A stretch of DNA of 64,000 nucleotides, from contig OZ018408.1 in NCBI GenBank assembly GCA_963969595.1, forward strand, positions 24,177,823-24,241,822. Direction: 5' to 3'. Of this stretch, positions 11,990 through 23,327 are shown piece by piece. Every line of letters starts with the position of its first letter. Within the stretch, counting starts at the first letter, position 1. The DNA is from Neckera pumila. Lineage: Eukaryota > Streptophyta > Bryopsida > Hypnales > Neckeraceae. The notes under the pieces were generated by a model. It saw only the letters and a list, made by a program, of their open reading frames with translations. It searched no databases and was not told where the DNA came from. Made by a program: the position numbers and the translations under genes.

Positions 11990-12319
11990 AAGGAAACAAG
12001 GGGAGTTTTTGTTCATATACTATTTAATGCTACTCTCTCTACACAAGCAATGTCTTTGGGCTTCACACGATCCAACCTTTGAATCAAACAATCTCCCTTG
12101 TGCAAATCAAGGAATTGAAATTGTACTACACCAATGCAAAATATGTGATCTTTGTGCAAGTGCAAATGTGTCAAGCCTGCCTAATCAAAAAACCATTTAC
12201 TACTCAATCAACAAGTTTGATTACTCCATCACAAGAATGCCCGAGGGGCTTAAAAAGGTCATTTTATGGTTGACAATGAAGTGGGGGTGCCATTTGAATC
12301 CATGCCAAAACAAGGTAAT
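11990..12319. other. short intergenic spacer, nothing recognised
   Basis: A 104-codon open frame (12,009-12,323, +) has no domain and no codon bias. It runs into the TTAA element and is not called as a gene. Confidence 0.4.
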
Positions 12320-12323
12320 TTAA

Positions 12324-14175
12324 CCCCTAAAGGACCAAGGCCCTTTTTCTGCCAAAAAACACTCAAAATTGTCATTTCTATAGCAAAAAGTAAAAAAAAT
12401 TGAAAAAGTTTTTTTTTTCACATCTAATCATAGAATCTTACACCTAACTAGTATGAGAGTGTGTGGGAAAAATTTCAGAATTTTTGACCACAAAGATTGC
12501 AAGATATCTCCGTTTAAAGTGAAAGAAACAAGTTTTCAACACATTGTGGGACTTGATTTTTTGACTTTGAACATTTTTAACTTAAAATTTTTGCACTACA
12601 GAATTTTGAGCTTCAAATATTTGTGTTGGAGAATTGACTTGAGAGTTTCAAAAAAAATAAAAAATGAAAAAGATTAATTATCGTTCTTTAAAAAATTGTT
12701 AAGTAGAAGTAGTTACGAGATAGAAGGAAAATCTAAAGTATTCATATATTATAGATGGAATTAAAATGCACTAATCCCAATGGTGAGATTGTTCTAGCAA
12801 GTAATATAAACCATGAAAAAAAATTGAAAATTTTTAAAAATTGCATTCAGAAATGCATATTAAAAGTTATTTTTTTCAAAAAGATGCTTAACCCCTAAAG
12901 GACCGGTTGTCCCCTCGGGGGACAATTTGGGTCCGGGCAGGTTCCTACGATCTCAATTTTTAGTAATATTTTTTGGGATTTTTTGAGGTTGTGTATTTTT
13001 GCGAGATCTTTGTGAATATATAAATTTTTATTTTAATTGATGCCCGGGAGAAAAGTTATGGCACAATAAGTAAAATTGGAATTTTGCGGGAAGCCCAAAA
13101 AAAATCACAAAAAGTCAAAATAATTTTTTTTCAAATTTTTCCCTCAAAGATTATATTTTTGTCTACATGTGAAGCTTTGTTTCATTCAATTTGGACTAAT
13201 AATGAAAAAGTTATGGACAATCTTAGTTTTTCGGGCAATCTAAGCATCTTCTTGAAAAAATAACTTGTAGAATTCATTTTAGAATGCAATTTTGAGAATT
13301 TTTCAATTTTTTTTGTTAGACAGGATTAGATTTTTTTGCTAGAACAATCTCACCGTTGGGATTATTGTGATTCAAAGCCATCTAAAAGCTATTAACAATT
13401 TAGATTTTTCTTCAATCTTGTACCCACTTCTACTTAACAATTTTTTAATGAGTGAAAATTAAGTGCTTTTTTTCCTAAATTTTTTTGATAGATTCTCAAC
13501 TCAATTACTTAACATAAGTAAGTAGAAAATCGAAATCAGTAGTGCAAAAAATTTGAACTAAAAAGATTCAAAGCCAAAAAACCTAGTGAAGCAAGGTGGG
13601 AAAAAAACTTGTTTTCTTCACTTTAAATGCATATATCTTGCAATCTACGTGGTCAAAGTTTCTGAAATTTCTTCCACATATTCATATACTAGTCAAGTAT
13701 AAGATCTTACAGTTGGATATGCAAAAAAAAACAATTTTTTAAACTCTTTTTTCCTTGCAATAGAAATGACAGTTTTGAATGTTTTTTGGTAGGAAAATCA
13801 CCTTGGTCCTTTAGGGGTTAAACTGCCCGAAAAACAAGAACGTCCATAACTTTCTCATAACAAATCCAAATGAAATGAATCAAAGCTCTCCAAATAGACA
13901 AAAATATAATCTATGAGAAAAAAATATATAAAAAAAAAATTCCAATTTTTGTCCATTTTTTTGCTACTTGGGTTGCCCGCCGTCCCCTGTTTTGAGCTTA
14001 TTTGGTCATAACTTTTTTTCCTGGGTACCAATTGTAAAAAAAATTATATTCCCACAAAGTTTATCAGTTTTTCTATCTTCAAAAAAAATTTCAAAAAATC
14101 ACGACAAAATTTCAGCCTGTAGGTACCTGCCCAAAATCCCAAATGTCCACCGACTCGACAATGGTCCTTTAGGAG
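12324..14175 (+). mobile_element. piggyBac-like TTAA element, subtype A...B (E3), split by a nested copy
   Basis: TTAA at 12,320-12,323 and 14,176-14,179. The left end CCCCTAAAGGACCAAGGCCC is an A-type half; the right end (inverted CTCCTAAAGGACCATTGTC) is a B-type half. A second member (12,892-13,817) sits inside; removing it leaves an element of about 925 bp collinear with the one at 17,360. It is non-coding. Confidence 0.85.
12892..13817 (-). mobile_element. nested piggyBac-like element, subtype B...A (E3n)
   Basis: A 926-bp element, CCCCTAAAGGACCGGTTG at left and TTGGTCCTTTAGGGG at right, bounded by TTAA at 12,888-12,891 and 13,818-13,821. It interrupts E3 between GATGC and ACTGCCCG. The undisrupted relative at 17,360 reads GATGCTCGAATTGCCC at this point, so the junction is confirmed. 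It is closely similar to 52,206-53,134. Confidence 0.88.
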
Positions 14176-14334
14176 TTAATTTGCCCCACACCTCTCTTGA
14201 TATTCAAATATGGTCCAACATACTATCGGTCTTCATACTGATTCCTTTGCAATTGTGTTGACTTGTCAATGATGGATTTTTTTTAAATCTTTGAATTCTT
14301 TGTTGAATTTTTTTTTTTTTAATTTTTTGACGAG

Positions 14335-14734
14335 TAGAATTATGGTTTTGTATATATGGTTTTCAAAGATTCATAAACTACCCACAAACTAATACTCCTC
14401 ATAACTTGCATCTCATTAATCAAAATGGAATGATTTAAAGCTTTGCACATACATATGAATTTAGAAAACCAATTTCAATTTTTTAAATTTTAAACAAAAA
14501 TGATTTTTAAAGAAGTTTTTTGAGCTGCCCGGGTTGTCCACCAAATAATGAAAATTATATATAATGCAATAACTTTTTAACCTTGTAGTAAAAAGTTATG
14601 AAAATTGTTGGGCTTTAAAGTTAATTTTTGGACACATGTTTTGTGAAATTTTCAAAGAAAAAAAATTTTCCATTTGTAGTGAGCTTCCTAAAATTGCTAT
14701 GTTGCCAAAAAAATGCAGTTTTTAAATTTAGGGA
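14335..14734 (+). mobile_element. C-type right half of a TTAA element, 5' truncated
   Basis: The right arm matches the C halves at 8,359 and 28,868 (CTATGTTGCCAAAAA, GCTGCCCGGGTTG, TTGGGCTTTAAAG) and ends with TTTAGGGA before TTAA at 14,735-14,738. The left half is missing. The left limit is approximate. Confidence 0.7.
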
Positions 14735-14739
14735 TTAAA

Positions 14740-15330
14740 GGCATTTTGGTATAGTTTGCTAGATTTTCAACACTTGACAATTGTACAATATTTTGCTTTT
14801 ATCATCATACTATGTAGAACTTCCAACCCTATTGACTAGTGTAATGATCAAATACATATGAATAGTGATGGAATAAAAATAAAATATGACTGCCTCTTTA
14901 TCAAAGTAATCTCATATGTACTAATGTTCAAAATGTATTGCTATTAGTTTTTTTCAACAAAATTCCATGTGCGGAATTTTCACCTGAATTGAGTATAAGA
15001 TATATCTTTGGAAAATTCTTAACAATATTTTTTCCATGGTATAATATAAATTCAATTTAGAACTAATGTGCTTTATAGTATTGCATACAACAAAATGTTT
15101 AACAATGTTCTACCATATGCTAAATTCAATTACCAAATTCAACTAAGGTCTCAATTGACTTAACTCTTTAAAACATGAACTTCTTTCAAAAATTATATTG
15201 GCAATGTTTGTTGTTTTTTGATTTATTGATTAGTCATCCTTACATTTGAAAAGCAAGTGATTGCTTTGTCTTTTAGTATATTTGGTTGGCTACACGCAAT
15301 TTGGATAAAAACTTTGCCTGCAGTATTTTA
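14740..15330. other. intergenic, nothing recognised
   Basis: AT-rich spacer between two TTAA elements. Confidence 0.45.
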
Positions 15331-15334
15331 TTAA

Positions 15335-16246
15335 CCCCTAAAGGACCATTGTCCCTTCGGGGGACAAATGGGATTTCAGGCAAGTACCTATAGGCTAATT
15401 TTTTATTGTAATTTTCTAAAACTTTCTTTGGAGACAGAAAAACTGACGGACTTCATGGGAATATAATTTTTTTTCAATCGATGCCTCGGAACAAAAGTTA
15501 TGCCCAAATAAGCTCAAAAAAGGGGAGAGGGGGCAACAAAAAAAATTAAAAAAAAATTAAATTTTTTTTTCTGTGTAGATTATATTTTTGTCTATTTGGA
15601 AAGCTTTGATTCATTTTATTTGGATTTTTTTTATGAGAAAGTTATGGACAATCTTGTTTTTTGGGCAATTAGAGCATCTTATTGAAAAAAATAACTTGTA
15701 GGATTCATTTTGGAATGCAATTTTTGCAGTTTTTCAAGAAAAAAAGTTCCACATTGTTTAGTTTTTGTGCTAGAACAATCTCACCATTGGGATTAGTGCA
15801 TTTTAATTGCATCTAAAAGATATTAATATTTTAGATTTTCCTTCTATCTTGTACCTACTTCTACTTAACATTTTTTTTAAGAATGAAAATTAAGTTTTTT
15901 TGAATTTTTTTTTTTTTCGTAGACTCTCAACTCAATTCTCCACTATAAAGATTTAAAGCTCAAAACTCTGTAGTGCAAAAGATTTAAGTTAAAAATGTTC
16001 AAAGTCAAAAAATCTAGTCCCGCAATGTGCTGAAAATCTTGTTTTTTTCACTTCAAATGCATATATCTTGCAATCTGTGCGGTGAAAAATCCTGAAATTT
16101 TTTGCACACACTCTCGTATTAGTTAGGTATAAGATCCTTTTGTTAGATGTTCAAAAAAAACAATTTTTAATTTTTTTTACTCCTTGCTCTAGAAATGGCA
16201 GTTTTAAGAGTTTTTTGACAGAAAAAAGGCCTTGGTCCTTTAGGGG
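15335..16246 (-). mobile_element. piggyBac-like TTAA element, subtype B...A (E4)
   Basis: TTAA at 15,331-15,334 and 16,247-16,250, 912 bp. The B end carries the subterminal palindrome GTCCCTTCGGGGGAC. The A end reads GGCCTTGGTCCTTTAGGGG. The interior is collinear with 12,892-13,817 and 52,206-53,134. It is non-coding. Confidence 0.88.
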
Positions 16247-16338
16247 TTAATGAAATGATGGTTAAACAATATCAACATTTTAGGGATTATTCTAATAATA
16301 AGGTAATCCTATCATTTTTTTTTTAATTTTCTTCCTTT

Positions 16339-16881
16339 TCAATGGAAGTTGGTGGTGGAATTTTCATTTGTTGATATAGAAAGAGACTTTTCCCACTCTA
16401 GTAAATGTCTTTGATCTTTGCTGACTTTGTCGACAAATGGGAATTTGATAAAGCTTTCATCTAGATGAGGTGGGTGGCCAAATGATATCCACTCAACAAA
16501 AGGGATTATGAAATTAAACTTCCACACACCATCAATGAACACAAAGGCAAGCCTTTTTTTTCTTCTAGACACATTCATTGGCTCATAGACCATCTTTTAA
16601 TCAACTCTAGTAGGAATAATAATGGAATACCACCAAGCTAATGTGTATAGATGCAAGGGTGTCTCCAAATCAATGAAGTTTCTATCCTTTCAATTCAATA
16701 TAGAAGCAAGCTTGCCTTTTGGTATATTGTTCTTGTTGGATGCCCAAATGTGAAGTTTTTGATGCCCAAAGTTTTTGGGCACAATGAACAACTTTTGCAA
16801 AATACCTTTTCCATGCTTGAAATTTGACAGGTATGTAATTAACATGATACTGCATGAGAAGGAAACAAAACTTTGTATCAT
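16339..16881 (-). pseudogene. eroded open frame of unknown origin
   Basis: One minus-strand frame runs from 16,881 to 16,339, about 180 codons, broken only by in-frame stops near 16,689 and 16,597. The conceptual product has compositionally protein-like stretches (for example AFVFIDGVWKFNFIIPFVEW and ESFIKFPFVDKVSKDQRHLL). No family is recognised; a degraded transposon or host ORF are both possible. Continuity of a single frame across two stops in AT-rich DNA is the reason for calling it. Confidence 0.4.
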
Positions 16882-17359
16882 GCATGTGAAAGTTTGATTA
16901 AAGAAGAGTTAAGAATGTATATAATCTATTAGGTTGAGCCAATTCTTTTTTTACCTTGTTTTTTCCTTCTAACTCAATTCACTTAATATAATCTTATAAT
17001 CTATATTGTCAAAGTTTCAAAAATAATCCACACATCCCCATACTAAATATTCTAATACTACGTATAAGTTTATATGATTGAATGTTTAGAAATACAAAAT
17101 ATAATTTTTTCTCAATGCAGATGAAAATGACCTTTCTTGATAGTTTCTACTAAAGCTTACCCAAATGCACCAACCTCTGGGCATTCCCTGAGTTGCTAGA
17201 AGACAAATCTTCCTCATGAAATAGCTTAATATGATTGAATAATGGTATGTGGCGACGCTCTCCGCTTTAACCTTGTAAGCACGTTGTGAACTTAAATGGC
17301 TAGATGAATGACTTCACTATTAACTATAGAAACAAAGAATGCACCTATTTGTCCAATAA

Positions 17360-18477
17360 CCCCTAAAGGATCAAGGCCATTTTTTTGCTACAAAACACTC
17401 AAAACTGCCAATTCTATAGCAAAGAGTAAGAAAATTTGAAAATTGTTTTTTTTGTACATCTAAAATTAGGATCTTATACCTAAATAGTATGAAAATGTGT
17501 GGAAAAAACTTCAAAAGTTTTGATTGCAAGATAATTGCATTTAAAGTGAAAAAATCTAATTGTAGTCAACACATTGCCAGACTAGATTGTTTGACTTTGA
17601 ACCTTCTTAACTTTAATTTTTTGCACTATAGAGTTTTGATCTTTAAATCTTTATAGTGGAGAATTGAGTTGAGAGTCTAAGAAAAAAGTAAAAAAATAAA
17701 AAAAACTTAATTTTCATACTTCAAAAAATTGTTAAGTAGGTACAAGATAGAAGGAAAATCAAAATCATTAATATCTCTAAAATGAAATTAAAATGCACTA
17801 ATTCCAATGGTGAGATTGTTCTAGCAAGAATCACTACAAGAGAATGGGGTGTTTTAAATGAGTTTTAAAATATAATCCTAGACATAAGATTTTAAATAAT
17901 GACCTTTAAGGTAGTTTTAACAAAAATTTACTAGAAATACATGTGTTTTTGCTGAAAATTGCCTTAAAGGTCATTACTTAAAACCTTATTTCTAGGACTA
18001 TACTTAAGAACTCACTTAAAACACCCCATTCTCTTAGTGAAAACTAAACCATGTAGAATCTTTTTTTTTTTAAAATTGTAAAGATTGCATTTAGAAATGA
18101 ATCCTACAAGTTATTTTTTTCAAGAAGATGCTCGAATTGCCCAAAATACAAAATTGTCCATAACTTCCTCATAACATATCCAAATGGAATGAATCAAAGC
18201 TTTTCAGATAGACACAAATATAATCTATGAGAAAAAAAAAATTTAATTCAAATTTTTGAATTTTTTTTATTGCCTCCTCTTCCACCCCTTTCCAAGTTCC
18301 AAGCTATTTGAGGCATAACTTTTGTTCCTAGGCATTGATTGAAAAAAGATTCCCACAAAGCTAATCATTTATCTATCTTCGAAAAAAAGTTTCAAAAAAT
18401 TAGGACAAAATTTCAGCCCGTAGTTACCTGCCCAATATTTCCATTTGTCCCTTGAAGGGACAATGGTCCTTTAGGGG
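17360..18477 (+). mobile_element. piggyBac-like element, subtype A...B, with ATAA duplication (E5)
   Basis: Termini CCCCTAAAGGATCAAGGCC and, inverted, CCCCTAAAGGACCATTGTCC. Instead of TTAA the flanks are ATAA on both sides (17,356-17,359 and 18,478-18,481). It carries a 208-bp CACTA-like MITE at 17,832-18,039. The remaining approximately 910 bp is collinear with E3. It is non-coding. Confidence 0.85.
17832..18039. mobile_element. palindromic CACTA-like MITE
   Basis: Begins CACTACAAGAGAATGGGGTG and ends, inverted, CACTAAGAGAATGGGGTG. The arms continue as an inverted repeat almost to the middle (GACCTTTAAGG / CCTTAAAGGTC). It lies inside the A half of E5: related elements read GCAAGAA-type sequence straight into AACTAAAC-type sequence here. 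Termini suggest CACTA; the 3-bp flanks (AAT/AAA) nearly match. Confidence 0.65.
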
Positions 18478-18784
18478 ATAATCGGAGTATTTTGGTGGGT
18501 GCCTTGGTCATAGGGGCCTTGTCTTTCTAGGGTTTAAAAAATTCTGGCATACTGATTGTTCAACATTCTTGACAAATTATGAAGTGCTGGACAGAATCAT
18601 ATTATCATACCAAGAATGCATAGACTAGAGTAAAAACCTTCCACCATATGTTTGCTCTCTTAAAAATATTGTCTCATTTCTCCCGTAGAAAGAGCATGTC
18701 CCTACATAACAACTTTCTAGCCATCCAATGACTCTCTTGCAACTTTTTGCTCATCCAATATTTGATACTAACATCGGGAACTAA

Positions 18785-18991
18785 CCCCCCCATAGTGTTA
18801 GTGTTGTTGCAATACTGTTTCATAGGGCCTGCAGTCCAGTAAAGAAACTTTACTATTATGGTATTGACAATAGTACTGCAATAGTATAGTTTCAATAAAC
18901 CCATTGAAATTATATTGTTGCAGTACTGTCTCAGTAAAGTTTCTTTACTGGACTGCGGGCCCTATGAAACAATATTGTTTCAATGGGGGGG
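18785..18991. mobile_element. MITE with seven-C termini
   Basis: The left end CCCCCCCATAGTG and the inverted right end CCCCCCCATTG are followed by a shared inner arm (TTTCATAGGGCC, GCAGTCCAGTAAAG). Length is 207 bp, non-coding. Flanks are TAA and TAC, compatible with a decayed PIF-type duplication, but this is not certain. Confidence 0.6.
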
Positions 18992-19329
18992 TACTTTCCT
19001 CATGAATGCTGCAACTTCCTAACTAACCAATGAATCTCTTTGCAAATTAAAACTAAGTTCACTCTAAGCATATAAGAAGACTCTAAGGGGAAATGGTTTA
19101 GGTTGGTTGACAATGTTATGATCCAGTACGGGAGAAATTTCATGCAAATGTCAAATTTTTATTTTATTCAATTCCGGCCAAAGGATGGTTATCAAGACAA
19201 TGTATCAAAATGTTGACATGCACCATTGTCATGCTGTGGGACCATTACAAGTATCAATGACTTTGTACAAGGATTGGAATTTCCATGTAAATTCAAAAGC
19301 ATCAGACATTGCAGAGAACAGTATTTAAC

Positions 19330-19900
19330 AGACAGGATTTAGATTATCTCCTTGGGAATTGGAGCCCAATTTTTTTCATGTTCTTTTGTCCTAGGGGGCC
19401 ATGTCCTCTGGGATGGAGGGATCTGATTCATCTGTAGCAAAACCAGGTCAGTGATTTTCTGAAAATATTCCAAGCTCCACATAACATTGCTAATCACTGG
19501 ATTCCTCTCCCCCCCAGTTGGAGGTATCATTCTCTCCTATATACTAGGGGGAGAGGTTTAGTTATATCACAAGAGATCTCATTGGCGACTTTAATAGTGA
19601 TTTTACTGTTGAATGTGAGCCTTGGCCCATCCCAGGCGCCCATGTGGATCTCAGACCTCCATTTTCTCAGTTTCAAGAAGTTTATGAGCTTTGGGGGGCT
19701 CCTCTTTCTCTGGAAACAAAAGGGACCCCCAGGCTTGGTTAACAATGTTATGGCAAGCTTTTGTGTCAATCTTGGCAATGCCCAAACCATTGTTGATAGA
19801 ATTACTATAGTGGGCAATGTTTTAGAATTTCATACAGCATCCAGCATCATTCAGTTCATTTGTTGGACCAATGGTCGATCCGTAATACATTAATTGTCAC
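19330..19900 (+). pseudogene. degenerate open frames, possibly retroelement-derived
   Basis: A plus-strand frame near 19,575 reads LIGDFNSDF and stays open to about 19,738; another frame continues LGNAQTIVDRITIVGNVLEF (19,763-19,822). GDFN followed by DRI is the order seen in LINE-type endonucleases, but the SDH motif and other conserved blocks are absent and the frame shifts. The open frames on the minus strand across the same bases are probably shadows. Origin uncertain. Confidence 0.25.
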
Positions 19901-19974
19901 AAATCTATTGAGTGCCAACACCAATGGAAACTTGGGCCGCAAAGACTTAGGAAAATGGCTACAAGTAGACCCAC

Positions 19975-20230
19975 TATAGTAGGAAGTCTAAAAGTGTGCA
20001 CTTCCTAAAATGTACACTATTTGTACATTTTTCTTTTTCATTGCACCAACAATGTACAAATAGAGTACATTTCAAGAGGTGGACACTTTTAGTGACCATT
20101 GTGTATGAACTTCAATAATACATAACTAATTCTCTAAAGCTCCAAAAAATATGAAACAACTTGGGTTATATGCCAATTCCATTTGTCTTTCAAGGAAAAT
20201 TTACTACAAAAGAATTCTAATCTTTCCAAA
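19975..20230 (+). repeat. dispersed repeat, family R3 copy 2
   Basis: Collinear with 3,120-3,390. It includes an internal inverted repeat (ATGTACACTATTTGTACAT against ATGTACAAATAGAGTACAT) and the shared blocks GGTGGACACTTTTAGTGACC and CCAATTCCATTTGTCTTTCA. Confidence 0.5.
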
Positions 20231-20313
20231 TTAATTTCCAGCTCTTAATGGGTGCTTTATGAACACCTTATCTTGGTAGTCAAGTTTGTCATGTAAGTCT
20301 TCTTATAGGTCAT

Positions 20314-20642
20314 CATTAGAGAAAATTTCAGGCCTCCGGAGGGCCTCGCCACGGCCCTCTGAAGTACCCTAAAATTTTGTTTTTTGGGGCTGAAATTATT
20401 TTCCCCCCTATTTCTGCGCAGCTAAAATTGCAGTGACAGTAGCACAGGAACCCAGTTTTACAAATAAAAAATTAATTAATCTTAATAAAATAATTATTTT
20501 TTTGCAAAATTTGATTATTTCGGCGAGTAGTCATACTCTGACTGCTCACCAAGGGACTTTTTTAGATTGACAGGCCAAGCTTGAAATAGCTTGGCACGTC
20601 AATCTGGAGAGGCCCTCCGAAGGGCTAATTTTTTCTCTAATG
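20314..20642. mobile_element. CATTAG-family MITE, copy 2
   Basis: The left end CATTAGAGAAAATTTCAGG and the inverted right end CATTAGAGAAAAAATTAG are both followed by a CCxCCGGAGGGCCTC-like block. The middle contains GACTGCTCACC, as in the copy at 25,714. It is about 329 bp and non-coding. Confidence 0.65.
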
Positions 20643-20649
20643 TTTACAA

Positions 20650-22490
20650 ATGTATTGATTGCCAAAATTTGTATTAGTGCAACTAATCCCTAAAATTTCT
20701 TCCACCAAAATATAGAATAGATAGATATCAATTGTACCTTGTCTTCTAAGTGGATAGTCATTCAAAAGACTCACTCATGTGGTAATTTTGATTTAATTTC
20801 TCCCCCTTGGATTTGTATATGAGCCATCTATACAAATATAAATATAAATATGTATATGTATACGAATTCATCCATCATCGCCCTTAGGGCGTGGTTAATT
20901 TTCCACCTCATTGTTCTTTGTATATTCCAAAATGAATCTCATTAGCAAATACTATGGATTAATGGTTTTTGTATATATTTTTGTATGTATTTTTGTATTC
21001 AATATCTACAATAACATATCCATATTATCTTTCTATATCCAAATCAGCAGCCAGATCGACGATTAGATTGACAAACCTCTTTATTTTTCTCTAGACATGA
21101 TCAACGGCAGAGAAAGAAGTTTCTTTTTTTCCTAGTATAATCAAAGGCTCTTGTTTATTCAGTCGAGGGGGTGGGGTGGAGTAGAGGTGGCATCATCTAT
21201 TCAGGAGATAGACCTACCCAATTGCCATTCCTATTCCTAAATCCAAATTTGCTATGAATCTATGATGCAACATAATTTAGAGAAAGTTATTCTTACATTT
21301 ACATCATGATAGCATAGAGCAAATTGGGTTGAAAAGTGTCAATTCTATGAATTCAATGAACATGTCCATGCACTATGTATACAAAGCAAAAGTTTCATTC
21401 ATTATTTGACAATCTTCATATACATTTCTGGATTATGAATGCAATTGTTTAGGGAATTAACATAGACATATTTGCAATCAAATAGACCAAAAGAGTCCTA
21501 CTAGCTACAACAATGGAAAGCTATATGTTTTTGATGTGATCATATAGAATTTTTTTTCAAGAACATGATGACCAAATATGTGTAGAATATCTCTTGATTG
21601 ATTTTTCCTTTGCAATTTTTTGTGAATATCCTATATATGGATCAATTTTGTAAATAAAACAAAATTGAAGTATGTTCAAAGTGTGCTAAATTTCTAAACC
21701 GGTATCCCAAAAAACATATAAAATTTTATTTGAAGGTTAACCATTTAGTTCTTTGCAAAATCTGAAACACCAAAATTATAACTTTTTCTAACTATTTGAA
21801 TAAAAAACGACATTTTGTAATGTCTAAATTTCAAAACTAAATTATTTCAAGACGCAAATATTGTTATTGACCTTGGGACATGAAATGATCTTAGTAGATA
21901 AATATACGCAATGACCAAAGGGTCAACAATGGATTATTCTACCTCAATGCCTGGTATTGTGGCCAAGTCTTTGAGGTAGTAGACCAAATATTTAATTTTT
22001 TTCATAATTGGACAAAAATTAGCTATATATTCAAACTTTGGTCTTGGATTTTGGGGGGATTAATTTTATCATTCAAGTCAAAAAAATAAAACAATCTATT
22101 TTTTGGAGGTAATTTTACCATTTAAATAGAAGAACGAGACAATTATATGTATCAATAGAAAAGTAAAACTTTTATTTGTTTGGAAAAATCTTCATTGCCA
22201 ACAAAAAAAATTTGAGAAAATTATTAATAGTAGCTTAAGTTTATCAAAAAAGTTATGTAAATTAGGTCACTTTCTCTCTTTGATTACTAGGTAGCTCCTT
22301 TGGAGAAGTATATACATGTAAATATTGTATACACAAGGAGTATTTATAGTAATATATAAATAATGCCATAAAATGTAATTATTTTTTAATATTCTAAGAA
22401 TATTTTAAATATGCCTGTATATGATTTTGTATTGTAGAACCTATATTACTTCTTAAAATATATAGTTTTTTTTTATCTCAAGGAATATAA
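20650..22490. other. intergenic, nothing recognised
   Basis: About 1.8 kb of AT-rich DNA without a supported gene or paired repeat. Confidence 0.45.
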
Positions 22491-22629
22491 GGGCCTCTTC
22501 ACACTATGGCCATCCAAGTCGAGAGGCCATGGAACTCTGCAATATGATTGGTGGAACTGACAGACCCTGCAATATGATTGGTGGAAACGACGGACTCTTG
22601 ACTTGGACGGCCATAGTGTGAAGAGGCCC
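22491..22629. mobile_element. PIF/Harbinger (Tourist-like) MITE, 139 bp
   Basis: Perfect TAA duplication at 22,488-22,490 and 22,630-22,632. Terminal repeat of about 34 bases starting GGGCCTCTTCACACTATGG, one mismatch in the first 30. The centre holds two direct copies of GCAATATGATTGGTGGAA. It is very compact and little diverged. Confidence 0.8.
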
Positions 22630-22961
22630 TAATATCCCTTTTAGTATGACTCACATAGTTTTCTATTTTTTTTGTTGGTGTACCTCCGGATAGCTCCAAT
22701 TTTTAAATTGTATTTGAATTTTTATTCAACTTATATTTTAGGGTAATGACAACAAGGCAAGGTTGCATGCCACCTAATCACATTAAGGTGTGTTCTTCCT
22801 AAATTGAAGTTTCGGTCCCATCCTTGCCGGCTTGCCTCTATAATTTTCATTGAAAAAATAAATATTTGTACTAATTATAATTAAAATATATTCAAATTTT
22901 AGTAATAGTAATATATTGGAGTGATAAAAATACTCTCAAAAAGCTTTAACCCAAGCTTTAA

Positions 22962-23327
22962 CCCCTAAAGGCTCAAGGCCTTTTTCCTGCCCAAAAACAC
23001 CCAAAATTGCTAATTTTATAGCAAAGAGTAAAAAAAATTAATTAATTAATTTTTTTTTTGCACATCTAACCATAGGATCTTACACCTAATAAGTATGAGA
23101 ACGTGTGGAGAAAATTTCAGAATTTTTGACTGCATAGATTGCAAGATATCTGCGTTTAAAGTGAAAAAAACAAATTTTTTAGCACATTGCGGGACTAGAT
23201 TTTATGACTTTGAACATTTTTAATTTAAATGTTTTGCACTACATAATTTTAAGCTTTAAATCTTTATAGTGGAGAATTGGGTTGAGAATCTAAGAAAAAA
23301 AAAAAAAAATCCAAAAAAACTTAATTT
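22962..23327 (+). mobile_element. A-type half of a TTAA element, 3' truncated (E6)
   Basis: Starts after TTAA (22,958-22,961) with CCCCTAAAGGCTCAAGGCC and follows the A half of E3/E5 for about 365 bp. It then stops abruptly at about 23,327, where GC-richer sequence begins. No right half is present nearby. Confidence 0.75.

Noticed and set aside
19570..19830. LINE endonuclease call from GDFN...DRI
   Set aside because: Only two short motifs, in different frames, with no SDH motif or reverse transcriptase nearby; kept only as a low-confidence degenerate region.
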